Shown here: one piece after another, positions 60,928 to 64,000 of the stretch | How the letters are laid out: each line of letters starts with the position of its first letter | Numbering within the stretch: position 1 is the first letter of the stretch | Source: Magicicada septendecula | Taxonomy: Eukaryota; Arthropoda; Insecta; Hemiptera; Cicadidae | Direction of reading: 5' to 3' | Length of the DNA stretch: 64,000 nt | Assembly (NCBI GenBank): GCA_034769895.1 | Contig: CM068367.1 | Location: 316,571,986 to 316,635,985 of the forward strand | Program-made: the position numbers and the translations under genes | Notes under the pieces: generated by a model | What the model was told of the DNA's origin: nothing | Databases searched by the model: none | Seen by the model: the letters and a program-made list of their open reading frames with translations, nothing else

Positions 60928-62584
60928 ATGACTCCACTAAAAACAATAATACAAGGACAAAGATTATGGATACAAAACGAAATTAATCAATTATACAGTA
61001 AGAAAAATAGCATAACACTAGACATATACAAACTACACTTAGAGCTAACAAGTTTATTACATCCAATCATTTGGAATAATAAATACAATAATATAGAAAA
61101 TAAAATAAGATTTGAAAAAAACAAAAAGAGTATTACAATCAACAAAAAACTCTACACATTAAAACAAAAAAACAAAAATAAACACACATTTTACCCTCGA
61201 ACCATTAACCTTAGCAATACAGAATTTAACAAAAAGGAAACAGAATATTTAAACAATATGTCAAAAACTAACCTAACTCAAAATGCAAACAAAAATCTAG
61301 AAAATTTAATAGTAGAAACAGAATTTGCCATTAACCTAATAAAAGACAATATACAAGAAGAAAAAAGAACAGAAGCAACACATATAATTAAAAAAATAAT
61401 CACTAGTGAAATTAAAAACAAATATAAACAAAAGAAAGACAATAAAACAATAAAAGCAATTAAAAATAAAGTAAAGAACAATAATTTAATATTAACTAAA
61501 GCAGACAAAAGTCAAGCAACAGTAATCATTGAAAAAACAGACTACATAAAAAAAACTGAAGACTTCATCAACAATAATAAATGCATACAACTAAATAAAG
61601 ACCCAACAGAAAACTATCTTAAACAAACAATAAAACTAATAAAAACATTTTCAACAATAAAAACACAGACATATATATAAATAATAATCCAGAACCACCT
61701 AAAATGAATAGACTAATAAAAATACACAAATTAAACAACCCAATACATCCATTAATCAACTTCAAAAAAGCTCCTACATACAAAATAGCAAAAATAATAG
61801 AAAAAAACTAAAAAGTAACCACCTAAGAAATAACCATCATAACATAAAAAATACATACAAATTAACAGACAAATTAAAAATAATAAATATAAATGAAAAT
61901 ACATTTTTCACATCATATGATATCACAAACATGTACATCAACATCCCAGTAGAAGAAACAATAGACATAATAATAAACAAACTTAAAGAACAAAATGAAA
62001 ACAAACAATATATAACCGAAATAAAAAATAGCCTCCAACTAATATTAAAACAAAATTACTTTGAATTTAATAGCAAAATTTATCAACAGCAAGAAGGTTT
62101 AGCAATGGGATCACCATTATCAAGCATAATAGCAGAAATATTCCTACAACACATAGACACCAAAATACAAAATATTATAAAATCATATGATCCAAATGGC
62201 ATATGGATAAGATATGTAGATGATGGGCTATATGTATCAAATAACAAAAACACAAATGCAGAGAACATACTGAAACAAATCAATAACATACATCCTAAAA
62301 TACAATTCACAGAAGAAAAAGAAAAACATAACAAAATCAACTATTTAGACATAACCATCACAAGAAACAACAACCACATACAATATGCAATATATAGAAA
62401 ACCAACATCTACCAACATCATTATACCTAACCATTCTGACCACCCACCACAACATAAAATGGCAGTATTCTATTCGCTATTTGACAGAATGTACAAAATT
62501 CCCCTAAACAAACAAGAAACTGACAAAGAAAGAAATATAATATACCAAACTGGTTATGAAAATGGATACATAAAAATACTGTAA
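60928..62584 (+). pseudogene. PLE reverse transcriptase, frame-broken
   Basis: 60928-61680 encodes the Lys/Asn-rich N-terminal half (AATHIIKKIITSEI, LILTKADKSQATVIIEKTDYI). The 61681-61930 stretch retains a short LIKIHKLNNP segment in broken frames. 61931-62584 carries the RT palm: MYINIPVEETI, YQQQEGLAMGSPLSSIIAEI, WIRYVDDGLYV with the catalytic YVDD, YLDITITR and IYRKPTSTN. The GLAMGSPLS form and IYRKPT block identify a Penelope-type RT, not LINE or LTR. Very A-rich on this strand. Several frame changes and stops, so inactive. Confidence 0.85.
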
Positions 62585-62832
62585 ACAAAATAGAAAATAA
62601 AATCAAATATAAAATAAAAACTGAAAATTAAGAATTAATCAAAACGAACAACACATAAATAATAACAACAACAAAAAAGGGCCACATTCACATACATAAA
62701 TAATAAAATGACAAAACTATTTAAAAACACAGATATAAAAATAGCATACAAAACTAATAAAAATAATTTACAAAAACTAAATAGCCCACACAACAACGAA
62801 ATACAACAACTAATGGTATATACAAAATTTAA

Positions 62833-63030
62833 TGCCAAGATTGCAATAAATGTTACATAGGACAAACAAAAAAACAGCTGAAAAAACGTTATTTTGAACA
62901 CCTAAACGCATACAAAAAACCAGAAATATATAAATCCAATTTAGCTACACATGCAATAAACACAGGACATGAGTTCCCAGACATAACCAATGTGACACTA
63001 ATAAAACATATACAGTACCACACAAAGGCA
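62833..63030 (+). pseudogene. PLE GIY-YIG endonuclease remnant
   Basis: One frame carries CQDCNKCYIGQTKKQLKKRY then FEHLNA, and further on SNLATHAINTGHEF. That is the Cys pair plus YIG core, Arg and Glu-His pattern of PLE endonuclease domains. It is separated from the RT by stops and short frames. Confidence 0.75.
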
Positions 63031-63275
63031 CCATAATGAACATTTGGGAAAATTTACAAATATACAAACATAAAACACAAAACAAACTAATACCTGAACA
63101 AATACAAATCAATACACAATATTCAAAGCACTCAACATCGAAAATACACAAAAAACTAACACATACACCACAATCACACACAATAAAACCAATTTGAAGT
63201 ACCAGAAGCCAACAGGAAGCCACAATAATAATAGTCAACCAACACATATGTACTTCACCAGACACAAAAACCGGA

Positions 63276-63317
63276 AGGCTGAGGATGGGTACAAGATGGT
63301 ACCCGAAACATGTTCCT
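63276..63317 (+). ncRNA. Hammerhead ribozyme-like motif (right)
   Basis: CTGAGGA (63279-63285), helix II GGGTAC/GTACCC (63287-63292/63299-63304, loop AAGATG) and GAAA (63305-63308). Then a two-pair stem III AC-AT-GT, base T as the cleavage-site position (63314), and CCT (63315-63317) pairing with AGG (63276-63278). The tiny stem III is a known feature of PLE hammerheads. Confidence 0.55.
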
Positions 63318-63450
63318 AATAAGGAAAAAAAAAATCTTGAGGTAAATTCATTATAAATATTAAATGTATTATATACATCAAGAAACGGACTGTAGCAGAA
63401 AGTGATTGAATTAATAAAACCATACAAGGTAAATAAGCCTACAGTGAAGG
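63308..63450 (+). repeat. PLE right terminal repeat (pLTR)
   Basis: Direct copy of the left terminal repeat without the 196-bp insertion; ends near gtgaagga. Confidence 0.75.
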
Positions 63451-64000
63451 ATATAACGATAAAATTTCTAAATAAAATTTTTGTTGTAAGTGAACGTTGT
63501 AACTAGGGTTGCTGACAGCTATACAAAAATATACGATGGCTCGGTAACATGTGTAGTCCAAGACAAAGGAAGACAGGGTATAGGAGAACAATGCCTCTGT
63601 CGCAGCAGCTGTTCGGTTAAGCGAATTGCGGGTGATGCGCCGGACTCAAGAGAAACAAAGGCGAAATATATCGCTAAGAAGAAACAAAAGATCGCTGACA
63701 AGGCGACATAGCGACGCTATCCAAAAGACAATTAGCCACATGCGTTGAGCTGCACACCAAACGCAGTGTTACATTGCTACAATAGACAGGAAAAGCCTGA
63801 TTTGAGTGACGACAATACGTTTGCACAATGAACGAATGGCGGGATGTCCAGCTTTACCAGAAGGGTACGTGGGGAAGGAAGGCTTGGAGAGCATCTGTAG
63901 CAGCTGTCTGGAATACTCGGAATTGACCACACTCGTCGTGGGAGCGGCTAGGAGAAACTAGTAGACAATACGAGCATTGGTCACGGGTAAGAAGCAGTAC
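63451..64000. other. Right flank, no recognisable gene
   Basis: Less AT-rich than the retroelements. An open frame at 63490-63711 has no domain I can identify. It could be an old retroelement fragment or host sequence. Confidence 0.4.

Overview
This window comes from an AT-rich animal genome, most likely an arthropod and probably an insect. The evidence is Ty3/gypsy-type LTR elements with long LTRs, a Penelope-like retroelement, a Polinton/adintovirus, long (CA)n arrays and a multi-exon gene with GT-AG introns. I see no rRNA, tRNA or CRISPR array and no convincing host gene. Species cannot be named from the sequence.

The window is a nest of mobile elements at least four levels deep. (1) A decayed Penelope-like element (PLE) occupies about 1434-2046 and 60851-63450, with RT and GIY-YIG remnants and hammerhead-like motifs in its terminal repeats. 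(2) LTR element A (2047-60850; LTRs 2047-5147 and 57724-60850; duplication ATAT) sits in the PLE. (3) A Polinton/adintovirus (7063-55529; 6-bp target duplication AACGTT; inverted termini about 0.8-1.1 kb) sits inside the gag frame of A, and that frame resumes at 55536. (4) Two further LTR elements sit in the Polinton. B is a tandem array LTR-internal-LTR-internal-LTR (8488-25016, period 6814 bp). C lies on the minus strand (26888-35253). Without B and C the Polinton is about 23.6 kb.

The Polinton is organised like an adintovirus. Protein-primed DNA polymerase B is on the minus strand (35775-38841). The plus strand carries uncharacterised early genes, an rve integrase with a chromodomain, a packaging ATPase, a coiled-coil core-like protein, a matrix metalloproteinase with a hemopexin tail, a fibre-like repeat protein, a phospholipase A2 minor capsid protein, an adenain-type protease, a penton-like minor capsid protein, a small basic protein, the major capsid protein, an IAP (BIR plus RING) and two uncharacterised small genes. 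A spliced RING-H2 gene lies on the minus strand near the left end. Most long genes carry stop codons or frame changes, so this is an inactive endogenous copy. Four ORFs are uninterrupted: 42087-42530, 48594-48779, 51393-51911 and 52287-52592.

Elements A, B and C look like one lineage of gag-only (non-autonomous) LTR retrotransposons. They share about 3-kb LTRs, related LTR 5' ends, 4-bp ATAT target duplications, a related Gag N-terminus and a paired stem-loop shortly upstream of the 3' LTR. The main points for follow-up are the metalloproteinase and anti-apoptotic cargo of the Polinton, the shared paired stem-loop, the tandem LTR array, and the conflict between old-looking Polinton termini and the younger-looking LTRs of the element it sits in.
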